Shown piece after piece: positions 8,257 to 15,343 of a stretch of DNA of 64,000 bases. Position numbers and translations under genes: made by a program. Numbering within the stretch: position 1 is the first letter of the stretch; each line of letters opens with the position of its first letter. The notes beneath the pieces are model-generated. The model did not search any database and was not told the DNA's origin. It worked only from the letters and a program-made list of their open reading frames with translations. Source of the DNA: DYGA01 sp964540695 (GTDB lineage: Bacteria; Patescibacteriota; Patescibacteriia; S139-126); the NCBI GenBank assembly GCA_964540695.1, contig CAZINS010000001.1, forward strand, positions 62,001-126,000, read 5' to 3'.

Positions 8257-8825
8257 TTTTTTACTCTGAATATTTTATCTACCACAATTATTTTTGGTCC
8301 ATTTAATATATTGTAAATAAATCTATCGGTCATTTGGCTACGAGCTTGAAATTCAAGCGAAGTAAGGATAGTATAATTTATTTCTTGATCAAAATTTTTC
8401 TCTAAAATTTTAATTATACTTTTCAATTTCTCAATTGGGATTTTTTCACCTACCACTAAAATATCAGTCAAAGTGTCCACGCGACGGACAAACTTACCCG
8501 TTAAAACACAGTACTTAATTTGGTTTATTTTTTTTATTTTTTCAATAATACGATCTTCAATTAAACCTTGAGACTTAATAATCAGCGCTTCAATTTCAGC
8601 GTACAGCAAAAAATCTTTATTAACTTGGTAATATTTCTTTTGTTCTTGATTGAAAGTAATTAAAAATCCTATATTAACCAAATTTTCTAATTCTCTCCTG
8701 ACAGAATTGATTCGTTCATCAATTTCTCGAGTTAACTCACGAACAAAAAATTTACTTTCTGGATTTAGTAAAAATTTTTTTAATAGTTTGACTCTAGTTC
8801 TTGAACTAAATAGTTGTTCAAGCAT
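8253..8825 (-). CDS. Winged-helix regulator with nucleotidyltransferase-like tail
   Basis: A 190-residue protein. Residues 1-70 form an ArsR-like winged helix (FSSRTRVKLLKKFLLNP, then FVRELTREI and VRRELENLVNIGFL). The rest (about 95-190) resembles the minimal nucleotidyltransferase/HTH fusions common in CPR genomes, without a clear GSxxxGxxxxDSDxD catalytic motif. It is the first gene of the rluB-tsaB-GNAT operon and may regulate its own divergent promoter. DNA target and ligand are unknown. Confidence 0.65.
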   Translation of the reverse strand: MLEQLFSSRTRVKLLKKFLLNPESKFFVRELTREIDERINSVRRELENLVNIGFLITFNQEQKKYYQVNKDFLLYAEIEALIIKSQGLIEDRIIEKIKKINQIKYCVLTGKFVRRVDTLTDILVVGEKIPIEKLKSIIKILEKNFDQEINYTILTSLEFQARSQMTDRFIYNILNGPKIIVVDKIFRVKK

Positions 8826-8867
8826 ATTTAAAAAATAAATATTATTTGTATGATTTTAGATATTTTT

Positions 8868-8909
8868 ATCGTATATCACATTGCCACAACTGTCAATATT
8901 AGCTAAAAT
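8868..8909. promoter_or_regulatory. Overlapping divergent promoters
   Basis: Plus strand: TTGCCA (8881-8886), 17-base spacer, TAAAAT (8904-8909), upstream of the gene at 8931. Minus strand: TTGACA (8891-8896), 17-base spacer, TACGAT (8868-8873), upstream of the gene starting at 8825. The two -35 regions lie within 16 bases of each other, so the two transcription units probably compete for polymerase. Confidence 0.6.
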
Positions 8910-8930
8910 AAAATACATCGTAAAGATATT

Positions 8931-11072
8931 ATGGATCTACCAAATAGTACTATATTTATACCTAGTAATAAAGCAAGTAATACTTGCCACTATTTCTACA
9001 AAAATCAGCCAGAATTACCTGAATTGGGTTATCTTATTTTTGGTATTGATACTACCCTACCAGTCCATCAAAACCAAAAAATAATAAATCTTTTTCAAAA
9101 TTTAAGCGACAACTATTTTTTAAAACAAGATATAGCTGACCCTTTAGGCTGTTTTGAAAAAGTCTTAAACGAATTTAATACTGATTTCAATTTTATTTTC
9201 AAAGAACAAAATATTTGGTCAAAAAAAATAAACTTAACTGTCGGACTAATTATTGATCAACAACTTCATTTTGCAAACTACGGTAATAATCATTTACTAC
9301 TCTTACGTCAAAAAAATTTCGTTGATGTCATTAAACAAGTTTCCGCCAATCTATATATTCCCGGAAAAAAAATATTTGACCAAATTTATTCAGGTCCGAT
9401 AGAAAATTTTAATCGCTTAGCACTGATCAACCAAGCCGTTTTTGATTATTTGAGCACTGATAATATAAAAAATATATTCAATCTACTACCGATTCAAAAT
9501 ATCTCCAGTCAAATTGAACAATTACTCAATAATTCTTTTATAAATCAAAATTTAGCTGGTTTAATACTTATTAATTCTACTGCTCTAGCTACTGACCAAA
9601 AAAACAACACTAAATCTAAACCAATTATATCTGCCGATGAAACAATAAAAAGTTTAGAAATAAAATCAGCCGAAACTCAAAAATATTTACACCCAAAATA
9701 TTTACCTGACATATCAATCATAAAAAGTAAATTAAAAAATATTTGGCCCCAAGATAAAAAAATACTTGTCTATAACAGCGAAAATAAACCAATTGCTAGA
9801 TTAAATAATTATGTTAAAAAATTTAAAGATATCCCCTCTGACTTAGTAAATTTAAATCGTAAAGTTAAACACAAAAAAGAAAACTTTTATATTATTTTAA
9901 AAAACTTGCCTGGTAATTTTATCTTTTCAGCTAAACAATTTCACAATAAAATTAAATCGCTTTCCAGTTTAAGCAAAATTTTATTAACTATAGCTTTAAT
10001 ATTAATCTTGGCTTTATTGACTAACCTTTCCTTGATGGGTATTAGTAAAAACACTGAAACTAGTACTGAATATTTTTCGCAAACCGTTACTGAGATAAAC
10101 AACCTTCACAGTGAAGCCCAGGCAGCAATAATTTATGGAGACAATCAAAAAGCTAGAAAAATATTAAGCGAAGCATTAAATACTATTTATAACTTACCAA
10201 AAAATAACACCGAACGAGAAAATATCAACAAAGAATTAATGGCAAAAAATTCGGATTTAATGTCAGAAGCAAATAAATTAGTTGTTTTATCTAATTTAAC
10301 AAGTTTAATTGCTATTAAAACCATAACCAATGACAAATTGATAACTGGCGGATTAGTAAATATCGATAATAATTTATTTATTTTAGATATTAATTCCTTA
10401 TATAAAATAAATCTTGCCAATCGCGATATTATTGAGACGGATTTACCAGAAACATCGCCTTTATTTTTAATCAGTGACCAAACAGCTAACCTATATGTTT
10501 ATTTTGGTAATAACAAAATTTATCTTTATAAAACAGAAGAAAACTTATGGGAACAAATGAGTTTTTCTTGGCAAGGTAATAACCCTCCCCTAGCTGGCGC
10601 TATTTACAATGGTAATATTTATTTGGTCAATAAAGAAAATAATCATATTATTCGTTATAATCGTTCAGGCAACCAACTTACTAGTTCACAAACATGGTTA
10701 GGAGATAATCAGTTTACCGGAATAACTAGTCTGGCAATTGACGGATCAATTTACACTTGGCATAGTAATGGGCAAATAAATAAATTCACTCGTGGCCAAT
10801 TACAAAATTTCTCTGTTGAAAGTATTGAACCGACCATTCAAAGTAATTCTCAAATAATCACAGCCGCTGATTTACCTTCATTGTATTTATTAGAAAACGA
10901 TAACAAAAGAATTATTATTATCAATAAGGAGGGTAAATTGGTAAAACAATACATATATGATTCTTTTAATCATATAAAAGCACTGACTGTTAGTAAAACA
11001 AAAGAAAATAATAAAAGACTAATCTATCTAATGGACGACAACAATATTTATGAACTTCTGATTGATGAATAA
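8931..11072 (+). CDS. Membrane protein: PP2C-like N-domain, one TM, propeller-like C-domain
   Basis: 713 residues in three parts. Residues 1-215 look like a degenerate PPM/PP2C phosphatase fold: YLIFGIDTT near the start, then GLIIDQQLHFANYGNNHLLL (105-124), which resembles the PP2C strand pair around GDSR, but the metal-binding Asp residues are not evident. A single transmembrane helix lies at about 347-369. A helical stretch (385-450) leads to a beta-rich extracellular part (455-713) with repeated YNGNIYLVN-type blades, suggesting a beta-propeller. It is monocistronic with a good promoter. It could be an envelope sensor or pseudophosphatase; no function is assigned. Confidence 0.6.
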   Translation: MDLPNSTIFIPSNKASNTCHYFYKNQPELPELGYLIFGIDTTLPVHQNQKIINLFQNLSDNYFLKQDIADPLGCFEKVLNEFNTDFNFIFKEQNIWSKKINLTVGLIIDQQLHFANYGNNHLLLLRQKNFVDVIKQVSANLYIPGKKIFDQIYSGPIENFNRLALINQAVFDYLSTDNIKNIFNLLPIQNISSQIEQLLNNSFINQNLAGLILINSTALATDQKNNTKSKPIISADETIKSLEIKSAETQKYLHPKYLPDISIIKSKLKNIWPQDKKILVYNSENKPIARLNNYVKKFKDIPSDLVNLNRKVKHKKENFYIILKNLPGNFIFSAKQFHNKIKSLSSLSKILLTIALILILALLTNLSLMGISKNTETSTEYFSQTVTEINNLHSEAQAAIIYGDNQKARKILSEALNTIYNLPKNNTERENINKELMAKNSDLMSEANKLVVLSNLTSLIAIKTITNDKLITGGLVNIDNNLFILDINSLYKINLANRDIIETDLPETSPLFLISDQTANLYVYFGNNKIYLYKTEENLWEQMSFSWQGNNPPLAGAIYNGNIYLVNKENNHIIRYNRSGNQLTSSQTWLGDNQFTGITSLAIDGSIYTWHSNGQINKFTRGQLQNFSVESIEPTIQSNSQIITAADLPSLYLLENDNKRIIIINKEGKLVKQYIYDSFNHIKALTVSKTKENNKRLIYLMDDNNIYELLIDE

Positions 11073-11104
11073 AAAAATTAGTTCCATATTTTATTGCCAA
11101 AAAT

Positions 11105-11129
11105 AAAACCCGCCGAGTCGGCGGGTTTT
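11105..11129. terminator. Bidirectional terminator
   Basis: Stem AAAACCCGCC/GGCGGGTTTT with a GAGTC loop. It lies between the converging ends of the 713-residue protein gene and rplL and has A/T runs on both sides. Confidence 0.85.
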
Positions 11130-11146
11130 AAAATGTAAAAAAACTA

Positions 11147-11560
11147 TTACTTTAAATTAACAGTGGCACCAGCTTCTTCTAATTTCTTTTTCATCTCTTC
11201 AGCTTCTTCTTTCTTTAATCCTTCTTTCAATACTTTAGGTGCACCGTCTACTAAATCTTTAGCTTCTTTTAAACCTAATTGAGTTACTTCTCTAACTACT
11301 TTAATAACCCCAATTTTATTTGCACCAGCTGATGCTAATTCTAAAGCAAATTCAGTCTTCTCTTCAGCTGCTTCGCCTGCTCCAGCTCCAGCTACCGCCG
11401 AGGCTACTGCTACAGGAGCCGAGGCTGAGACGCCAAATTTATCTTCCAAAACTTTTACTAACTCTGACAAATCGAGTACAGACATTTTTTCAATTTCTTC
11501 AACTATTTTCTTAAACTTAGCCGGTACTTCAACTTGTTTGTCATTTTTTTCTTCGGTCAT
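11147..11560 (-). CDS. rplL: Ribosomal protein L7/L12
   Basis: Stalk protein that recruits translation factors. It has an N-terminal dimerisation region (MSVLDLSELVKVLEDKFG, from about residue 26), an Ala-rich hinge (about 46-65) and the conserved C-terminal domain with KIGVIKVVREVTQLGLKEAK. The 137-residue length includes about 15-20 extra charged residues at the N-terminus. It is 11 bases downstream of rplJ and shares its regulated leader. Confidence 0.96.
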   Translation of the reverse strand: MTEEKNDKQVEVPAKFKKIVEEIEKMSVLDLSELVKVLEDKFGVSASAPVAVASAVAGAGAGEAAEEKTEFALELASAGANKIGVIKVVREVTQLGLKEAKDLVDGAPKVLKEGLKKEEAEEMKKKLEEAGATVNLK

Positions 11561-11571
11561 ATAATTAATAA

Positions 11572-12096
11572 TTAATTTTTAGTATTCTTAATTGCGTTTA
11601 GCGCATAGACTAAACCACGTAAATTTCCTGCCAAGACATTAACCAAGCCGGATACAGGGGCATTGATGGTACCAACCAATTTAGCCAATAATTCATCTTT
11701 AGTTGGTAAAATAGCCAGAGCTTTAACACGATTAGCATCAATAAATGAATTTTCCAAAATACCACCAAAAATTTGCATAGCATCGTTGGTTTTACTAAAT
11801 TTAGCTAATATTTTTGCTGGCGCTATTTCATCCTGATATCCAAAAGCAACTGTTACCGAACCGGTAAAATTATCTACCACGGTTTCATCTATTTTATGTT
11901 GCTTCATGGCTATCTTCAATAAATTCTTTTTTGCCATTTTTAACTCGGCTCCTTCTTGGCGCAAACTTTTACGTAAATCTTCTGTTTGACTGACAGTCAA
12001 ACTATTATAAGAAGCAAAAACAACTGCTTTGGCCTCAGCCAATTTATCAGTTAAATCTTTTACTTCTTCTTCTTTTTGTTGTTTGGTTTTAGCCAT
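11572..12096 (-). CDS. rplJ: Ribosomal protein L10
   Basis: Stalk base protein that binds 23S rRNA and L7/L12 dimers, and is normally the autoregulator of the rplJL operon. The sequence shows the L10 pattern LAEAKAVVFASYNSLTV, ELKMAKKNLLKIAM and GSVTVAFGYQDEIAPAK. 174 residues is the usual length. It is preceded by a leader RNA with the L10-binding core and a terminator hairpin ending 12 bases before the ATG. Confidence 0.96.
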   Translation of the reverse strand: MAKTKQQKEEEVKDLTDKLAEAKAVVFASYNSLTVSQTEDLRKSLRQEGAELKMAKKNLLKIAMKQHKIDETVVDNFTGSVTVAFGYQDEIAPAKILAKFSKTNDAMQIFGGILENSFIDANRVKALAILPTKDELLAKLVGTINAPVSGLVNVLAGNLRGLVYALNAIKNTKN

Positions 12097-12107
12097 ATAA
12101 ATATAAA

Positions 12108-12240
12108 CAAAAAACTGCGTTTAAACGCAGACTTTGACTTGGTACTCGACCTAATCCAAAATAAAGGATTGTTACCTCGATAGGCGCAAAAATTTTGCAT
12201 TATTCTGTCTGACAGAACCTATTGTCTGCGGTGTAAAGGT
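12108..12240 (-). promoter_or_regulatory. L10 leader with attenuator hairpin
   Basis: The minus-strand transcript begins with CCGCAGACAATAGG, later has a hairpin TTCTG...CAGAA and CGAGGTAACAATCC, matching the known ribosomal protein L10 leader pattern. Just before rplJ is a perfect terminator stem CTGCG/CGCAG (12115-12130) followed by TTTTTTG. The terminator's 5' side is flanked by GTCTGCG (12126-12132), which is complementary to CGCAGAC at the leader start (12224-12230). An alternative antiterminator-type pairing is therefore visible. Control by L10-L7/L12 binding is inferred from other bacteria. Confidence 0.85.
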
Positions 12241-12268
12241 ATTATAACACATATTAACTGATCGTCAA
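12241..12268 (-). promoter_or_regulatory. rplJL promoter
   Basis: TTGACG (12263-12268), a 16-base spacer and TATAAT (12241-12246) on the minus strand. The predicted start falls just before the CCGCAGAC leader core. Confidence 0.8.
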
Positions 12269-12276
12269 GCATAATA

Positions 12277-12299
12277 AAACCCCGTGAGTTACGGGGTTT
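12277..12299 (-). terminator. Terminator of the two small accessory genes
   Basis: Perfect stem AAACCCCGT/ACGGGGTTT with loop GAGTT, followed on the minus strand by TTATTATGC. It begins 5 bases after the stop codon of the 55-residue reading frame. Confidence 0.75.
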
Positions 12300-12303
12300 A
12301 AAC

Positions 12304-12471
12304 TTATGCAAAATATTGCTTTTTTTCAGTTTTTTCAGTTGTGGGAATTAAAGATTCCTTTTCTTTTTTAGAATTTTCTAGCTTTGGTATAAGGCTATTA
12401 AATTGTTTTTCAATATATTGAGCGATAAAGTCGCTCTCCTCATTTTTTTTGTTTTCATTTTTCTTCTTCAT
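12304..12471 (-). CDS. Small Lys/Glu-rich protein (55 aa)
   Basis: A 55-residue reading frame, MKKKNENKKNEESDF...QYFA, ending with TAA and followed immediately by a terminator. Its ATG overlaps the TGA of the upstream small gene in the sequence ATGA, the usual sign of translational coupling. The protein is hydrophilic and helical, with charged Lys/Glu runs and no membrane segment. No family is recognised. Confidence 0.55.
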   Translation of the reverse strand: MKKKNENKKNEESDFIAQYIEKQFNSLIPKLENSKKEKESLIPTTEKTEKKQYFA

Positions 12472-12677
12472 AAAGCCCCCGCTTCAATACCTGCATTTAA
12501 TTCTTTCCTCCTTAAAAAGGAAGTAAACGGACAATTCATTTCTGAAAAGCCATGGTCTTGTAAAAACTTTTGGTATTCTTTAGTTAAGTTATCATGTGCG
12601 GCGGGCACAGTTTGTTTAAATTTTCTGGTGGGCACATTTTGTGAATCTGTACCCTTCTCTAAGTTGGATAAAAACAT
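12468..12677 (-). CDS. Small hypothetical protein (69 aa)
   Basis: A 69-residue protein beginning MFLSNLEKGTD. The strong SD TTAGGAGG sits at good spacing before the ATG. It is polar, with one Cys (Cys49) and a basic C-terminal half, and it overlaps the next small gene by 4 bases. No known domain is recognised. The SD, the coupled partner and the shared terminator support a real gene, whereas the plus-strand frame over the same bases has no such support. Confidence 0.6.
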   Translation of the reverse strand: MFLSNLEKGTDSQNVPTRKFKQTVPAAHDNLTKEYQKFLQDHGFSEMNCPFTSFLRRKELNAGIEAGAL

Positions 12678-12730
12678 AGGAACCTCCTAAGATTATTGAA
12701 TGGATAAATAATATGTTAAGGAACTAAAAT

Positions 12731-12757
12731 AAAAAAATCTGGCTATGTTGTAGCCAG
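12731..12757 (-). terminator. Terminator of a short minus-strand unit
   Basis: Stem CTGGCTA/TAGCCAG with a 5-base loop (12739-12757), then TTTTTTTATTTT on the minus strand. It closes the roughly 200-base unit that starts after the terminator at 12931-12954. Confidence 0.75.
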
Positions 12758-12785
12758 CTCTAAGAAATTTAGCAAAAAATGCTGA

Positions 12786-12872
12786 CTACATCACCAGATT
12801 GATAATAATAATGACAAACAAAGTAACTTGTAAGCCTAAATTCATTTTCTGTTGTGACTTATTGGTAGTCAT
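12786..12872 (-). CDS. Possible 28-aa single-TM peptide
   Basis: A short frame MTTNKSQQKM followed by a hydrophobic run (LQVTLFVIIIINLVM). It lies in an otherwise empty interval between two strong minus-strand terminators, so something here is probably transcribed. No SD precedes the ATG. It could be a small hydrophobic peptide of the kind seen in type I toxins, or the interval could encode a small RNA. Low confidence. Confidence 0.3.
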   Translation of the reverse strand: MTTNKSQQKMNLGLQVTLFVIIIINLVM

Positions 12873-12930
12873 AAAAGAATAATAGCAATAATATTCAATA
12901 ATACAATATCTTAATTGTGGATAAATAAAA

Positions 12931-12954
12931 AACCAGCCTACGTTGAGGCTGGTT
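12931..12954 (-). terminator. Terminator after the lipoprotein gene
   Basis: Perfect 9-bp stem AACCAGCCT/AGGCTGGTT, followed on the minus strand by TTTTTATTTATCC. Confidence 0.8.
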
Positions 12955-12969
12955 ACAATAAATTATTAT

Positions 12970-14037
12970 TTAAGGAGCAACAATATTTTCTGGACCCTGT
13001 ACTAAGGTTCCATTAATAATGCCACAAACATTAGCAATATAATTTTCAGATATTTGTATAGCTCTTAATAATTCAAACATTTCTGTAGGAACAAAATTAT
13101 CATTATTATTAAATTTTACAAATATACCAAGTGGAGTCATCCATGGCGGAATATTACCAACGATTGTTATTTGCCAATCACTATCGCTATTGGTGTCACT
13201 GCCATAAAAAAAGTAATAATGAAGATAATATAAATTATTATCAGCGCCAGTATGAGTAGTATGATTCATTAGTATTTGTCTATATTTAGATAAATTTGAA
13301 CTATAATAGGGCAAATACTCCGGAGTGTTACATCCGTCCCAAATTACATCCCACTCTGGATGTGAAGGTGTATTATTCGGGAAAGCTGAAAAAATATTTT
13401 TTAGATTTTGTGTTTTTGAAGAAACAGCTAATCTAATTACTCCGATTTTCTTAATAGTATTGTTATTATTTTGATTTTGAGTTATTTGATAACCGCAAAT
13501 ATTTGATTCGCAACTCTTTTTCAAGTTAATAACATAAACCCAGGCATTGAGAGTTTCATCCCACTCATGATAAACCAAAACAATTGAATGGCCGTTTAAT
13601 TTCATACCTACCAATGGTAATAAAGTACTATGTTCATTGGGTGAATTTTCAGTAATTTTTATTCTTATCTGTTGCTTAGGTAAATAAGCTGGAATTTGCA
13701 CGTTCGAAACTGCTACTAAGGTATCATTAACATTTACCAATTCACTTTGTCCTAGAGACCTATAGCCTTCTCCGAAAACTTCCATTTTAAATAAAGATTC
13801 ATTTCCGTGGAACATTAAATATGTCCAGTTTAAGCCATTAACTTTATTTAAGCTGCCAGGTTCTAACTGGGCAAAAATGGTGGCGAAAAATTCACCGTTT
13901 TGATCCTCTGGTACAAGTACCACTTGATTAGTTCCACCGCCTTCTGGTCCTACTAAAGAATCAAAATCTGGGGAACAACCGCTAAAGAAGAAAAAAGTGA
14001 TTAGTAAAAAGAAAAAAGAACCAACTAAGTGTTTCAT
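12970..14037 (-). CDS. Secreted lipoprotein of unknown function
   Basis: 355 residues with a classic lipoprotein signal. A very hydrophobic Phe/Leu-rich segment (8-18) ends in FSGC with the lipidated Cys21, followed by SPDFDSL and a Gly-rich GPEGGG linker. The mature part is beta-rich, with many Asn, Trp and Tyr residues and several Cys (CESNICG, CNTPE, VCG) that could form disulfides outside the cell. No domain is recognised. A good SD (TAGGAGAAG) precedes the ATG. It lies 35 bases after the beta-rich secreted protein gene and ends at its own terminator, so the two form an accessory operon. Confidence 0.7.
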   Translation of the reverse strand: MKHLVGSFFFLLITFFFFSGCSPDFDSLVGPEGGGTNQVVLVPEDQNGEFFATIFAQLEPGSLNKVNGLNWTYLMFHGNESLFKMEVFGEGYRSLGQSELVNVNDTLVAVSNVQIPAYLPKQQIRIKITENSPNEHSTLLPLVGMKLNGHSIVLVYHEWDETLNAWVYVINLKKSCESNICGYQITQNQNNNNTIKKIGVIRLAVSSKTQNLKNIFSAFPNNTPSHPEWDVIWDGCNTPEYLPYYSSNLSKYRQILMNHTTHTGADNNLYYLHYYFFYGSDTNSDSDWQITIVGNIPPWMTPLGIFVKFNNNDNFVPTEMFELLRAIQISENYIANVCGIINGTLVQGPENIVAP

Positions 14038-14072
14038 GACACTTCTCCTATTTTATTGATAGATTATGTGAT

Positions 14073-15206
14073 TTAGAAAAGATACTTAAAAGAAAATGTT
14101 ACCCAAAACAAATTAACAGGCGGATCGATAATAAAATTTTCAATCTTATAATGTTCCGATTGATCGCCTTTTTCCCAAGAAATTTTAGTATTGACATTAA
14201 AAGGGTAAGAACAAAAATCATATTCTAAATAAATACCTGGGTAAATTGGTTTATGTAAGATTTCATACCACCTGTCTTTGAACTTATTAATCATTATCAT
14301 TGGACCAAAATCCAACTTGTGTTTTTCCTCTTCAATAAAACGATAGGTTAGAATAGCATTTGCTGAATTATTAAACCCGTCTGTTGGTCGATAAGGATAA
14401 GCAAAATTAAGATGATTAGATTGATAAGATGCATCAAGTTTAAATCGATTAAGCTTAAGAAGTAAACCGATTGTGTAATCATAAGAATCAATATCAGAAT
14501 TTTCATAATGAAAACCAATATGATAAATACCGTAGATTCTTAAGAAAGAAAATCCCACATCGGTGGCTATTTCAATATCAGCTGTTGTGTAATGAGATGT
14601 ATATTCAAGAAAATATAGTACCCATTGACTTGATAAAGGTGAAAATTCAGTCTTAATAATAACTAAACTATCAGATCCTAAATCAGTTTTTAAACCAATT
14701 CCAAATGTAGTTTTATCCATTGGGATACTCGTTCTTTGCAACCAACCATTATGATGGTGTTTGCTAAAAAAATAAAATCCGTAACGATCACAATCAGCTA
14801 AACAAGGTTCACAAGGATCACGTGATTGCATAATAACTGGTGGTTGAACTAAAACCGGTTCAGGTTCAGTACAATCAATAAAATTGACTAGTACCTGAAT
14901 ATCTTCATCCCCTTTTAAGCCTGTTATGGAAAAAACATAAGGTTGATCTAGGCGTGAACCTTCTGGTATATACTTTGATTCAAAAAAAATAGAATCAATA
15001 TAAATATCCAGTTGATCGGCACAATCACCAATATATTTTAACCAGACATCAATACAATTGTTCTCATGATAAACAATGTTTACTTTTTCGATTTTGCCTT
15101 TTTTAAAAGCAACATTATCTATAACTTCTATCTCCTGTTGAGCTATTATTGGCCAAGCCAAAAACAACAAAAAAAGGAGTAACCAACAAAATTGAATTAC
15201 TTTCAT
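14073..15206 (-). CDS. Secreted beta-rich protein, possible outer-membrane-type barrel
   Basis: 377 residues with a Sec signal peptide (1-22, cleavage after IIA). An N-terminal domain (about 23-130) is followed by a Cys cluster (DPCEPCLADCD). The second half (about 150-377) is a run of alternating polar/hydrophobic strands with many Tyr and Phe. The protein ends in the strand NLFWVTFSFKYLF with a terminal Phe, which is the hallmark of outer-membrane beta-barrels. CPR bacteria are thought to lack an outer membrane, so this is unexpected; transfer is possible. SD AAGAGGTAA precedes the ATG. The barrel assignment is inference. Confidence 0.62.
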   Translation of the reverse strand: MKVIQFCWLLLFLLFLAWPIIAQQEIEVIDNVAFKKGKIEKVNIVYHENNCIDVWLKYIGDCADQLDIYIDSIFFESKYIPEGSRLDQPYVFSITGLKGDEDIQVLVNFIDCTEPEPVLVQPPVIMQSRDPCEPCLADCDRYGFYFFSKHHHNGWLQRTSIPMDKTTFGIGLKTDLGSDSLVIIKTEFSPLSSQWVLYFLEYTSHYTTADIEIATDVGFSFLRIYGIYHIGFHYENSDIDSYDYTIGLLLKLNRFKLDASYQSNHLNFAYPYRPTDGFNNSANAILTYRFIEEEKHKLDFGPMIMINKFKDRWYEILHKPIYPGIYLEYDFCSYPFNVNTKISWEKGDQSEHYKIENFIIDPPVNLFWVTFSFKYLF

Positions 15207-15249
15207 TTATTACCTCTTTATTTAGTTTTTAAAAATACAATTCCGCTTA

Positions 15250-15278
15250 CCTTAACACAAAAAATCGGGATTTGTCAA
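15250..15278 (-). promoter_or_regulatory. Promoter of the secreted-protein operon
   Basis: TTGACA at 15273-15278 is consensus. The hexamer 17 bases downstream, TTAAGG (15250-15255), is a poor -10. It lies directly behind the mltG terminator. Confidence 0.45.
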
Positions 15279-15280
15279 GA

Positions 15281-15315
15281 GTAAAAAAATATCCCAGGTT
15301 TAAAACCAAGGATAT
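15281..15315 (-). terminator. mltG operon terminator
   Basis: Stem ATATCC..GGTTT/AAACC..GGATAT with a 2x2 internal loop (15289-15315), then ATTTTTTTAC on the minus strand. Confidence 0.65.
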
Positions 15316-15343
15316 ATTATAATTTAAATAAAGTTAGCTAAAA

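Noticed and set aside
12403..12690. 95-residue plus-strand frame over the small accessory genes
   Set aside because: No SD or promoter; the minus strand has an AGGAGG SD, a coupled second gene and a terminator.
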